From Phaeosaccion multiseriatum (lineage: Eukaryota > Ochrophyta, other classes), in contig OZ218960.1 in the NCBI GenBank assembly GCA_965112735.1, positions 1,860,001-1,924,000 on the forward strand: a stretch of 64,000 bases of DNA, in the 5' to 3' direction. A program made the position numbers and the translations under genes. This document shows, one piece after another, positions 1 through 15,718 of this stretch. The notes below the pieces were generated by a model. It was not told the DNA's origin. It ran no database searches and saw nothing but the letters and a program-made list of their open reading frames with translations. How positions within the stretch are numbered: the stretch's first letter is position 1; every line of letters begins with the position of its first letter.

Positions 1-2143
1 AGCAGCAGGAGGAGCAGGAGGAGAGGGAAGAGAAGGAGCAGGAGGAAAGGAAGAGGCCGCAGGAGCAGCAGGAATGAGCGAGGAGCAGTGGGCGGACTTT
101 GCAGGGCTGTGCTCTCGGCGCGCCTTGCACGAGCCGGTGCAGTACATTGTGGGCGAGTGGGACTTCCACCTCATCACCCTCAAGGTCAGTGGGAGTGGGT
201 GAGTTATTTTATAGGGCATTCTTATCGTTTGCGAATGCTATACAAGGGAACCAGTGGGTGGGTGGGTGGGTGGGTGAGCGAGTGACTGACTGACTGACTG
301 AGTGAGTGAGTGAGTGACTCAGGGACTGAGTGTGTGAGTAAGTGGATGATTGACTGAGTGAGGAAGGGAGAGAGGGAATGAGTGATTGAGTTGAGTGAGT
401 GAGTGAGTCAATGAGTGATTGAGTGAGTGACTGTTTGCTTGAGTGAGTGAGTGAGGGAGTGGTTGAATGATTGAGTGACTGGGTGAATGAGTGAATGAAT
501 AAGTGAGTAAGTGAGGGAGTCAGAGGCAATGGGTTGGCATGGCATGGCAAACATTCGTCGGTCAGCGCCGAAGAGCAGGCTGGAAAACAATTTCAAGCGC
601 AGTTCAACAGCAACCAGTGGAGTCATTAGTCAAGCGCTGCTTCCCTTCCTTCCCTCGGTGTCCTGCCTCTTTCTACTCTCCTTCAACTTGCTCATGCGTT
701 GTTTCTGCTGTGCCTCTCCTCCACCTCCCTCCCCTCTCCCTCCATCCCCTCCCCTTCCTCCCTCCCTGCCCCCCCCCACCCTCCTCTGCCCCTTTCACCT
801 CCTTCCCCTGCAGATGGAGGCACCGATTCTCATTCCTCGTCCGGAGACGGAGGAGCTCGTGGAGATGCTCCTGCCTCCCCTGCAGGACCTCATTCATGCC
901 AGGCAGGCACGACAAGCCTCTTCCTCTAGCACCCCTACCACACCCACCACCACCACCACCACCACCAGTACTACTAACACTCCTACCGCTACTACTACTA
1001 CTACCGCTCATGGTAGTGGCGATGCAACACTGAGGCTCCTCGACGTGGGTAGCGGCACCGGGGCCATCGGCCTTGCTCTCCTCAGCGCACTGCCCCCCTC
1101 GGGGAGAAGTGACCCCAGGGGGACAGCGGTGGTGCGCGTGGAGGCCGAGGCGATCGACCCTCATCCGACGGCGATCCGATTGGCGTTACAGAATGCTCAG
1201 GACCTCGGGTTGGGAGACAGGTACACCTGCCTGCAGCAGACCATGAGAGAGTACGCTGCTGCTCGTGATGAGTGGGGCGTGGAGGACGGGGCCGAAGTGG
1301 AGGGGTCCTTTAATGACAGTGACCAGAGCAAGGCCCAACAGCAGCAGCAGCAGCAGCAGCAGCGGGGGGGCGAAAGTTTCCGCGTCGAGGAGGAGAAGGA
1401 GGAGAAGAGCAACCCTAAACTCTTCGACCTCATTGTGAGCAACCCCCCTTACATCCCCGAGGCAGACATGATCGGGCTGGATGCCGACGTTTCTCACTAT
1501 GAGGACCACGGAGCCCTCTGCGGCGGTCAGGATGGTCTCGACGTGGTGAGGGACATTCTCGCAGCGGCACCTCGGCTGCTGAGGGCGGACGGTCTCAGGC
1601 AGGTGTGGATGGAGGTGGATACGTCGCATCCAGGTTGGTGATTGGTGTTTGAGTGAGTGAGTTACTACGTCGGTCATGAAGTTAATGAGTTAGGTAACTA
1701 AGTTAGATGGAGAGGTGAGGAGTTGAAGATGGGGCGGTTAGGGGGCTTGGAGGTTTGGGGTTTGAGGTGGGTGGGGGTGGGGCAGAGTGGGGTCAACGCG
1801 GAGGTGGAGGGGCAGCGAGAGAAGCATTTGTCTCCCCGGTATTTCGGGAAGACGAGGGGGGGGGAGAGGCAGCTTGAATTTTTTTGCTCATTTGGTCCGT
1901 CTGTCTGTGTGTCTGTCTGTATCTCTGTCTGTCTTCTTTCTTCCATACGTGAAAATGAAAGTGTCCTCCTCCCTCCTCTCCTCTCCTCTGTTTGTTCGCC
2001 CCCCTTCCCCCTCCCCTCTCTCTGTCTTGGTGTCGGTGACAGAGGCTTTGGGTGAGGATGGCGCTCTTCCAGCGGCGGTGAAACGGTACGAGTGGTTCAA
2101 CGACCTTTGCGGGAAGCCCCGCTTTGTGAAATTCACATTTTGA
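1..2143 (+). CDS. HEMK1: Protein-(glutamine-N5) methyltransferase, HEMK1/PrmC family (5' partial)
   Basis: SAM-dependent enzyme that methylates the Gln of the GGQ motif in peptide-chain release factors. Exons: up to 184, 814-1633, 2043-2143 (TGA), with phases that join cleanly. Exon 1 carries the conserved EPVQYIVGEWDF segment and exon 2 opens with LIPRPETEELVE. Motif I is LLDVGSGTGAIGLALL and the catalytic motif is NPPY (VSNPPYIPEADM). Exon 3 ends with the family's C-terminus (DLCGKPRF). Exon 2 also holds a Ser/Thr-rich insert (homopolymeric Thr) and a nine-residue Gln run inside the catalytic domain, absent from usual members. An ATG lies at 74, but the frame is open to base 1 and the usual N-terminal helical domain is missing, so the gene probably begins upstream. 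Intron 1 is filled with GAGT tetramers. Whether the product works in mitochondrion or plastid cannot be seen. Confidence 0.9.
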
Positions 2144-3407
2144 TGACATCGCTGTGCGGTTGCTGCTGCGTCAGCTGCTGCTGCAAGGCTTCTCGGCGTC
2201 TCTTCCTTGCGAAGGGGTGCAGACAGGCTTGCTCAAGGCATACTATACTGCTAGCTGCCCTCCCTCTCGCCTTTTGTACCCTCAGACTGCGGGGCAGGTG
2301 GGGTGGGGCAGGGCGGCGGAGGCCACTTCCCATTCCAGCCGCTGGGTGCCAGCCAACCCCCCCCCCCACTGTCCCCAGCTGGGGCATCAGCAGCAGCCGC
2401 AGCCGCAGCAGCAGCAGGAACAGAGGCGCTGCATCGGCTGCCTCCTTGGGGCGTCGATGTTTTCCTCCGGTGGCAGCAGAAGCAGGGGTGTGATGGGCAT
2501 GCATGGGGGAGGAGCAACAGGAGCAGCGATCCGAGACGCGCGATTGGGAGGGAGGTCGAGACAGACCTTCGATACCAACAAGGCCGCTGTACACCGTCGA
2601 TACCAACAAGGCCGCTGTACACCGTCGATGCCATCAAGGCTGCTGTACACCATCGATACCAACAAGGCCGCTGTACACCGTCGATACCAACAAGGCCGCT
2701 GTACACCGTCGATACCATCAAGGCCGCTGTACACCGTCGATACCAACAAAGCCGCCACAGAGAATGACTCATCGGGTGCGTTGTGTTCTCTGGCTCAAAG
2801 AGGGGCAAGGCGGGAAGGACCCACGCACGCGTGCACGCACCCATCCACGCGAGCGGCGGCAGCGGCAGCGGCAGCGTCGAAGGAGAGGAGGAGAGGGAGA
2901 GCGGACCAGGAGGGCGGGTGACAAGGCGTGAGGCGAGAGTGAGACAGTGAAGCTCCGCCCAACCAAGTGGGGTGGCCTCCCTCTGGCCTCGGAAGACGGT
3001 CGATGTATGTGTGAAAGGACCTTAGCAGCAGCTAGGAGTTAAAACGCATTTCCTAGGGAAGGAATGACCGGGCGGGATGGGAGGAGGAAGGCAAGGAGCG
3101 AAGGGAGGGAGGGAGGGAGGGAGGGAGGGAGTAGGCCTCCTTCACCCTCGCAAGTCAAGCAGCGTCGCGGCGTCGTTCGTATTTAGGCCCCGGGACCCAC
3201 AGACTACCTCACTGACACACACGTGCGGTGGGGACACGGAAGAACGAAGGCGTATACATTCTATGAACATGCGACTATGGCTAAAAGTGTGCGTTTCATT
3301 GTGTGCTTTTCGCCGTGGAGGTCCGTCCTAAGAACCTCGGATGTAACAACCCTCTGGCCTAACTCCTGCACTGCACAAGGAGGCAGGTGTCGAGCTCTCG
3401 ACCTCAG
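2144..3407. other. Intergenic region between the convergent HEMK1 and HMG-box genes
   Basis: Several overlapping ORFs exist on both strands, but all owe their length to a 28-bp tandem repeat (2570-2765) or CAG/CCG low complexity; none has a recognisable domain or splice pattern. A short GGGA tetramer run lies at 3105-3130. I see no gene here; both neighbours end in this interval, so it should contain their 3' UTRs. Confidence 0.5.
2570..2765. repeat. 28-bp tandem repeat, about seven copies
   Basis: Unit starts CGATACCAACAAGGCCGCTG and continues TACACCGT. Copies begin at 2570, 2598, 2626, 2654, 2682, 2710 and 2738; the last is degenerate. Copies differ by a few substitutions (ATACCA/ATGCCA, CAACAAGG/CATCAAGG). 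Since 28 is not a multiple of 3 and the unit has no stop, all forward frames stay open, which explains the spurious ORFs over it. Confidence 0.95.
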
Positions 3408-4971
3408 CTAAGACCGAGGGGCACCATCCTCCTCCTCAGCAACCTGCGCGTTGTCGTTGTTGTCATCGTCCTCACAGAGGTCCACTGCGCCCTCCTCCTC
3501 TTTCTCTTTTTGGTCCTCCATGGGGTCTTCGCCGTGCTGGGAGCCGCCACTGCTGCCGCGCCCGTCGGGCTGCGACTCGTCTGCTGCGTCGTCGAAGCCG
3601 CTCTCGGTGGGGATGGGAGCGGAAGAGAAGGCGTTGGTGCTCTCCAGTCGCTGCTGGAGGTTGCGGACCTCCATGGGCGTCTCGCTGAGGCCAGCAGCGG
3701 AGGCATCACTGCTGCCGTGCACAGGGGTGGAGGGCGCCGCTGAGTCTTCCCGGCGCGGAGGGCACGGAGAGGGTGGAGCGGTGCTGGCAGCTGCGGTTTC
3801 CGGATCCGCTCTGCTGCCACGAGGGGCCGCCCAAGACGTCCCCTCGGGGAACCCGTGCTCTCGGACCCAGGCGAACATCTCCCTGGGGAGACAGAGCAGA
3901 GGGGAGCGAGCGAGTCAAAGGGGACCACGTCGTCAGACAAGTGGGATGATGGCAAAGCAGAGCAAAGGTCAATTGAGACACGCGACTTCCCCACAGGACC
4001 AGATACAGAGAGAATAAGAGAGAACGTACCTGTCGAAGCGGGCTCTGTCCACCTTGGCTGAAGCCGCGCACTGCTTGCGCTCCTCCCCCTTGGCGTCGAG
4101 GGCGAGCCACATCTTGCGTAGCTCCTTGTTGGTGTTTTCCTTGTTCGCATTGGTGTCCGTCTCCTTCAGAAGCTCCACCGCACGATTGATGTTGCTTTGC
4201 TTCGCGCAGAAGATGTTGTAGCCGGTCCGAGCCTGGCCAGAGCAGAGCAGGACACGGGCGGGGGGAAGGGGGGCGCGCTCGCTCGCTCACTCACTCACTC
4301 ACTCGCTCGCCAGCACTCACTGACTCCTCTCTCCATGTTTACCTTGATTGGCATGCCTTCGACATGCTTGTACGAGCCTTTGATCTTGGGGATGGACGGC
4401 GTGGACTCCTTGGGCTCTCGGGTGGCCTTCTTCTTGGGTTCAGCCTGAGATGATGAGGCACGAGGCAGGCACCAGCGCAGGGCAGGACAGGGTAGGGCTC
4501 CCGAGATGCAAGAAGAAGGCACAGTCAAAAGCAACACCTATCAAGCAATTGCCTCACCTTGGAGAGAAGGCCCTTGCTGCTGGCCTTGACTGCCTTGACG
4601 GCCTTGCCCACGGCGGCGGAGCCCGTCTTGGAGGCCTTCTTCAGGCTTTTCCCGCCACTCCCCCTGGGGCCCTCCTCTCCTGCCCCGGACGTGTCCACCG
4701 GCATCCGGTCGGAAGCGGCATCAGAGACTCCGAGGCCCTCCTCCTCCGTCGTGTCCGGGAAAGCTCCCTCCAACAGGGACACGGCCGCGTGCTTGAGCTC
4801 CGCAACGCTCCCGCCGGCCGGGGTGAGCGGAGATGATGGGGAGGGTGGGGCGGTGTCGTGAAGCGGAGATGGAGATGACGACCTGGCGGCGGGCTTGCGC
4901 GTGGAGAGCATCGCCACCACGGGTCTGGGGCTCTTGAACTTGGTCTTCCTGCCTTGTGCCGTACGAGCCAT
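3408..4971 (-). CDS. HMG-box DNA-binding protein with acidic C-terminus and histone-H3-like N-terminus
   Basis: Probable chromatin architectural protein. Exons on the minus strand: 4971-4558, 4444-4343, 4232-4030, 3882-3408; they sum to 1194 nt (397 aa) with matching phases and GT-AG junctions. Residues about 172-240 form one HMG box (TGYNIFCAKQSNINRA...ELRKMWLALDAKGEERKQ...VDRARFDRYV-type pattern). A Lys/Ala-rich linker precedes it (KASKTGSAAVGKAVKAVKA). The C-terminus is Glu/Asp-rich (EKEEEGAVDL, CEDDDNND), as in HMGB and SSRP1-type proteins. The first 32 residues resemble an H3 tail: ART directly after Met, RK at 8-9, PR at 15-16 and RKPAAR at 25-30. Intron 2 contains GTGAG repeats on the sense strand. 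The HMG-box assignment is firm; partner and target sites are unknown. Confidence 0.85.
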
Positions 4972-5396
4972 GGTGGTTTTGGCGACGCGCGATGTGTGCT
5001 TGAGAGTGGGGGAGACGGTTTGTGAAAAGCATTGGCGGGAGAAGGCTCAGCCAACCCCCCCGGGGGAAACATATAGTGCCATCCTTGCCAAAAATTTGCG
5101 TTTCAATTTACTAATCTTTTTCACCGAAAACACGACGCTACTTGTAAAACAGCTTTTGGGGAAAATATAAGCCCGACGAAAAGGGCCATGTGCCTAACAC
5201 GCACACCACACTCTTATCTCTCCCCATGCCTTGTCCCCAGTCTCCCCGTGGTCAGCGTATTTCGCGCTCCTCGTCCCCTCCTTCACACCGAGGGCAACGC
5301 GAAAGGAAATGGATGGAGAGACCCAGAGGGCAACCCCCCCCCCTTTTTCTTTTTTTGTGATTCATTATTACTTTTTTAAATCTATGCTCAACTGAT
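4972..5396. other. Upstream region of the HMG-box gene and 3' region of polyubiquitin
   Basis: The two genes are tandem on the minus strand, so this 425-bp interval must hold the polyubiquitin 3' UTR and terminator and the HMG promoter. It contains a C9/T-rich stretch at 5331-5357 and AT-rich sequence at 5090-5170. No convincing TATA or other element is visible. Confidence 0.4.
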
Positions 5397-11179
<5,783 letters not shown>

Positions 11180-12764
11180 GATGACGTACGTCAAGGTACG
11201 ATACAGCGGTCGCGGACTGTCTGGACGTTGATACGATCGATATAATGTATTGATGGATTGATCGAGTTGTTCTCAAACAAAGTGAAACTGAAGGTGCAAG
11301 TGCAGTCTCCCCAGTAAGAGTACGTCGTCGTGGAAGACGGGAGGGGCGACACCCATGAGGAGGCGAAACGGTCGGTGACGTTGAGAGAGACGAATGAACG
11401 GCATTCTAGCATCTCTCTTGTCCTCTGTTTGCCTCTTTCCCTCTCTTCGCTCCAAAGTCCTCCCCAGAGCAGAGGAGTGCTGCGATCTCTTGTCCTCCCC
11501 TCTCCTCTCCGTCTCCTTGCTTAGCTGGGTCAAGAGCGATCCGAATTGTCATAAGTCACCACAAGAGGAGGCGGAAGCGAGCAAGTGGGTGGACGCTGCT
11601 TCACCTCATTGCTGCTGCCCCACAAGAAGCGGAGGGGGGGGCAGTGCGTCGGTGAGGGCCCACTGCCCGGTCAGTAGCTAAGCCACTGCGTCAGCGAGGT
11701 ACACGAGTACCTAACTCACACTCCCCTCAGTCCATCGGAAAGCTTCTACCCCGTGGAACGCTGCTCACATCTTGTTTCCCAACACCCCACCATCATCCAC
11801 TCAGCACAACTCCTCTGCCCACGACAACAAGGGAAGGCGACGTCGCTCGCGAGCAAAGCAAACCAGAAAACGGCCAAACAGGCCCACGATTTGATTCCTT
11901 TCCAAAGAAGGCCCAGGAGGTCTCTGTGGTCCTGCCTTGTCCTCTCCTTGCTTCGGAACGGACGAGCCACCGCATGCGCACTCTTAAGATTTGTGAAGAA
12001 AAGCCTCGATTAAAAGTCAACCTCGAAACCTGTCCAGTGCCGACGAAGAAGGGCACTCGTTCACGATGCACGCGATTCGACTGCCGACAATGCCGTTACC
12101 CACCTACAAGAAACGGAGGGGGAGAGACTGAGAGACGGAGATGGTTTTGGGGTTGTAGTTCCCCATTTGATCCCCGTCCCGGTGTCCCGGTGCTGGTGGA
12201 AAACAGTGTCACAGCCTTTCCTGCTCCTTGCGCACCTCATTCCTCTGGGCACCGCCCCTGTGCTTGTTGGTGGAAATCTTGGCCACCGCGTCGAGTGCCA
12301 TCCCACTCGAAGCCTCAAGTGTCGCAGAGGTAGGGTGAGTATGTGTGTGATCAAAGAAGGAAGACAACACCTCTCCACTGAGGGCCCACGTGCCCGCGCT
12401 GGTAAGGTTCACGTCGTCGCCAACCTCCACGGAAAGCGAAGTCCCAACAGGTAAAGGGGTTGCCGAGCGAAAGGCACGGTCAACTCCCGCTACCACCATA
12501 AGCGTGCGGGAAAATCACACTAGTTTGGTGCTGTGGTGAGACGCAGCAGGACGGTCGCTGTGTCCGTCTCTCGCTACGACCGCTGGAAAGCCCTGTGCCA
12601 CTCTGAGGGGGCGAGCGCGAGCCCTGCCCATCCCAAGAGCGGCCGAGGAAGAGCGCATCAGAGGGAATTCGACCAATCAAGACTCCGCCAATGTCGCGAA
12701 GGGTTGTTCCTATCGTCGTCGTCGTCGTCGTCTTCATCTTCTTCTCCTCCTCCTCCTATTTCCG
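11180..12764. other. Interval between POLE2 and the P-domain gene, no confident gene
   Basis: POLE2 (+) and the P-domain gene (-) converge here. Most ORFs are short and overlap on both strands without domains. The only one that looks protein-like is the minus-strand ORF 12209-12499, listed separately. A GAC/GTC trinucleotide run stands at 12713-12755. Confidence 0.4.
12209..12499 (-). CDS. Possible small hypothetical protein (96 aa)
   Basis: ATG-initiated open frame of mixed composition. The N-terminal half reads TSLSVEVGDDVNLTSAGTW; the C-terminal half is basic and helical-looking (MALDAVAKISTNKHRGG, QRNEVRKEQERL). An in-frame GAG/GTGTTG...GAG/GCTTCG pair could remove about 57 nt without changing frame. 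I do not recognise the family. It is listed because its composition is unlike the low-complexity shadows around it. Confidence 0.3.
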   Translation of the reverse strand: MVVAGVDRAFRSATPLPVGTSLSVEVGDDVNLTSAGTWALSGEVLSSFFDHTHTHPTSATLEASSGMALDAVAKISTNKHRGGAQRNEVRKEQERL

Positions 12765-14233
12765 TCACGGGGGGTGATTATGACCATGACTACCCCTTCC
12801 AACACCAACTCTCCCTTGGGCAGAACTCGGCCGATACCGCTGGTGCTCTGGTCTTTCCATCATCCTTCCCATAGTCTCGATAGTTGCCATGGTCGCCCCC
12901 CTCCCCCCTGCCTCTGCACAAGGCATGCACGGTATTGCTGTCACGATGCCATCGGTAGTGCTCGCCCGTTGCACAAGAGATAAATCAACTGAGCCATCCT
13001 CGGCCGTCGCAATGGGGGGCAGAGACCTGCTCCTCCCCACCTGGTCCGGATGCCCAACTGCTTGTGCAGACTCCCCGTCCTGCCCGAGGGGTGCGACCTC
13101 CACCATGCGTTGTACTTGAGCCAGGGGCAGCGGAACGCCAGCTACAATAGCCATGGGAGAAGCGGTAGCACCACCAGGCGCAGCAACAGCAGCACCACTA
13201 TCATCAGTAGAGTCAAAAGCACCCCCACCACCAGCCGAAGCAAGATGGACCGCGACTCTAGTTCCTCCAAAGCCGCTAAAGCCGTTCCAGCTGCCGCTGC
13301 TGCTGCTGCCTCTCCTGTTAGTTGTACCTCGGCGGCCGCTAAGCCCCTCCCTGTCCGCATGCTCCTCCTCCTCTTCTCTCTTGCGCAGCCTCCTTCGGTA
13401 GAGGCAGGCCACTGCTAGTATCAGAGCAATCGCAATAAGAGGAATGGCCACCATACTGAGCTGACTAGCGTCGTTCCCGCTCTCTTTCTCTCTCGTCGAA
13501 GAGCAATCCATGCTGAGGTTAATAGACATGATGCACCCCTCATTGTCCGCCGACTCGTCCAGTATTCGGAAGATCCACGTGCCGGCTGCGTTTTGCCCGT
13601 CGAAGGCAGACAGGGGCTCTTCCGGCCTGTACGTACCGTTATACGGCGGACTGTGACATGCATTCGTGTGTTTGAGTAGCACGCATGATCAGGGACAGGA
13701 AGAAGGGGGGATTGGGAACCAGTAAACCACTCTCCCCCGGAAAGGCGGCATGCGGTACTAGCAGTACTACGAGAGAAAGGGAGGGAAGAAGGGGAATGGA
13801 GCTTCCTCTTAGACGCACCTGCCATCCACAATGCTCTCCTCCGCACTGTCCGTGAAGGTGGTTACAGCAAAGTCGTTCCCCAGCCCGCCGTTGTTCTTGG
13901 AGAGCTGTACCCGAGTTCCCAGCGGCGAAGTGACGGACAAGTTGAGGTCTCTAGTTGCATTGTGGAGCAGATGAGCGCGCACCTGCACCCCGGATAGTCT
14001 GGGGCAGTAGGTCGTCCATTGCACAACCTAGAGGTTGGAGGACAGTTCGGGCAAACAGATAAGAGATCCCCCTTCATCTCTCTCTCTCTCTCTTTCTGAA
14101 ACGGATCTCTGCCCTCAGCCACACTTACGCCATATGGGATATCCCTGTCGTGAGCAATCACGATGGAGCCATCCGGACACGTCGTCCCTGCTGCGAGCAG
14201 CAGCCTGCCTGCCAGGAGCAGCCCCAGAAGCAT
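12765..14233 (-). CDS. Type I membrane protein with extracellular P (proprotein convertase) domain
   Basis: Exons on minus strand: 14233-14129, 14027-13819, 13650-12765; 1200 nt, 399 aa, phases consistent. Residues 1-17 are a signal peptide (MLLGLLLAGRLLLAAG). Residues about 40-154 match a P-domain: an RAHLLHNATRDLNLSVTSPLGTRV-like strand pair, LSKNNGGLGNDF, TTFTDSAEESI, then YRPEEPLSAFDGQNAAGTW and a closing Cys at 154. A hydrophobic segment at 171-189 is followed by RRRLRKREEEEE (stop-transfer), and the rest is a Ser/Gly/Pro-rich cytoplasmic tail of about 205 residues. P-domains normally sit behind a subtilisin/kexin or metalloprotease domain; none is present. Probably a surface receptor or adhesion protein; ligand unknown. 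N-glycosylation sequons are visible (NAT, NLS, NGT). Confidence 0.8.
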
Positions 14234-14321
14234 CAACGTGGTTGAACTATTTTTTTTTTGTTTTTTTCGTTTTTTCGATTACTTTGATGAGGTTTGATGA
14301 TGACGACGCTTGAGCCCCCCC

Positions 14322-14439
14322 TGTTTGACGCTCTTTGACGCACTTTGACGCCCTTTTTCGAACAGATTTCATCATCTGACTCTGAACACGTTACGTAAAT
14401 TAAGGCGAATGAAGATAAACTGGGGGGGGGGGGGGGTCA

Positions 14440-14491
<52 letters not shown>

Positions 14492-14521
14492 CATGTAAAG
14501 TGCGTCAAAGTGGGTCAAACG
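14322..14521. repeat. Imperfect inverted repeat flanking poly-G and GT microsatellite
   Basis: Left arm 14322-14350 consists of TTTGACGC-type units (GTTTGACGCTC, TTTGACGCACTTTGACG). Right arm 14495-14521 is its imperfect reverse complement (GTGCGTCAAAG, TGGGTCAAAC). The roughly 145-bp loop carries G15 and a GT run of about 22 units. Confidence 0.75.
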
Positions 14522-14648
14522 GGGGTTCAAAGGGGGTCAAACGTTAGGCCCTCGGCCTATTTATATGAGGCCCTCGGCCTATTTATATGCCGCCGCCTAG
14601 GCGGCCTAGGGCAGACGCCAACTGCCGACAACTAGGCGGACGGTGGGA

Positions 14649-14935
14649 TCGGCCCTGGAAGAGGTTATCAGATTACTGATTACGGCCGGCGCAGCCGGCC
14701 TGATTACTGATTACTGCCGGCGCCAGCCGGCCTGATTACTGATTATGGCGCCAGCCGGGCCTGATTACTGATTATGGCCGGCGCCAGCCGGGTCTGATTA
14801 CTGATTATGACCGGCGCCAGCCGGCCTGATTACTGATTATGACGGGCGCTAGCCGGCCTGATTACTGATTATTGGCGCCAGCCGGCCTGATTACTGATTA
14901 TGGTCGGCGAATACTGTAACCTCTTCCAGGGCCGA
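14649..14935. mobile_element. Foldback/MITE-like element with 19-bp perfect TIRs and 6-bp target duplication
   Basis: Terminal inverted repeats are exact: TCGGCCCTGGAAGAGGTTA at 14649-14667 and its reverse complement at 14917-14935. They are bounded by a direct repeat GTGGGA at 14643-14648 and 14936-14941. The interior is about eight tandem copies of a unit of 27-31 bp built from GATTACTGATTATG plus a palindromic GGCGCCAGCCGGC core. There is no coding capacity, so it is non-autonomous. Its ends (TCGGCC) and 6-bp duplication match the elements at 23887 and 60654. Confidence 0.85.
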
Positions 14936-15718
14936 GTGGGAGTGCCCAGAGTGCAAAGAGTAGTCGGTTTTAAGCAAATGTATTGCATGGGATTGGAAGT
15001 GAGGAGTAGAGTAGACTTGGTTCGTGTTGTGTCTTTCCGCCTCGCTGGCCCTACGAGGAGTGCAGGCCTACAGGTGTGCTGCTACTGCTACCCACTCGCT
15101 GGGCGGCACCACGCACGCGCCCACGGTCACCGGGAGGCTGCCTAGACACAGGCAGGCTAGAGCCGGCCTAGGACTGAAAAGTGAGCGGCCTAGAGCGGCC
15201 GAGGCCGCCGGCCTAGGCCTATATCGGCCGAAGGCGGAGCGGCCTAGCGGCCTAGAGCAAAAACCGCTAGGCGTGCGTGGGGCTGAAAAATAGTCGGCGT
15301 AAAAAAAAATTCACGGGCGCGTCACCAGTGCCACAAAAGAAAAATAAGAAAGTTCAGGAGAAAAAGAAGAAAACAGAAAAAAAAGGGGGCCCTTCAAAAC
15401 TCAAAACTCCTTGGCTCCGCGCCATAAATAATACATAGAGCCTGACGCAGTCCTTCACTCTAGGTAGGTACTGCTGTGATCAGCAGGCGTGTGTGCTTTG
15501 GCGTCAGCGTGTGTGTTGCTGCAAGTTGCGGGTGAGAGATAAAAGGGGAAGAATTTACCCTGTTTCCCTGCGCTCCGCATTTTTCAATCCCCAGAAGCTT
15601 CCCCCCCTGCAAACGTAAACGCGAAGCTCGCTTCCACAACGGCCAGAGACTGAACCGAATGGTCTGTTCTGCGTGTGGGGCATGAAGAGAGTGTGGGGCT
15701 GTCTTCTTCATAAGCAGC

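Larger units (their letters stand above)
14234..15718. other. Repeat-rich intergenic block, no gene
   Basis: Holds, in order: an imperfect inverted repeat around a G15 run and a GT microsatellite (14322-14521); a duplicated 22-bp unit AGGCCCTCGGCCTATTTATA.. (14547-14590); the foldback element 14649-14935; a GGCCTAGG/CCTAGG-rich palindromic stretch (about 15150-15265); and an A-rich stretch (15300-15390). The ORFs here are artefacts of these repeats. Confidence 0.6.

Noticed and set aside
2570-2765. CRISPR-like array of 28-bp repeats
   Set aside because: The repeats are head to tail with no spacers, and the window is clearly eukaryotic.
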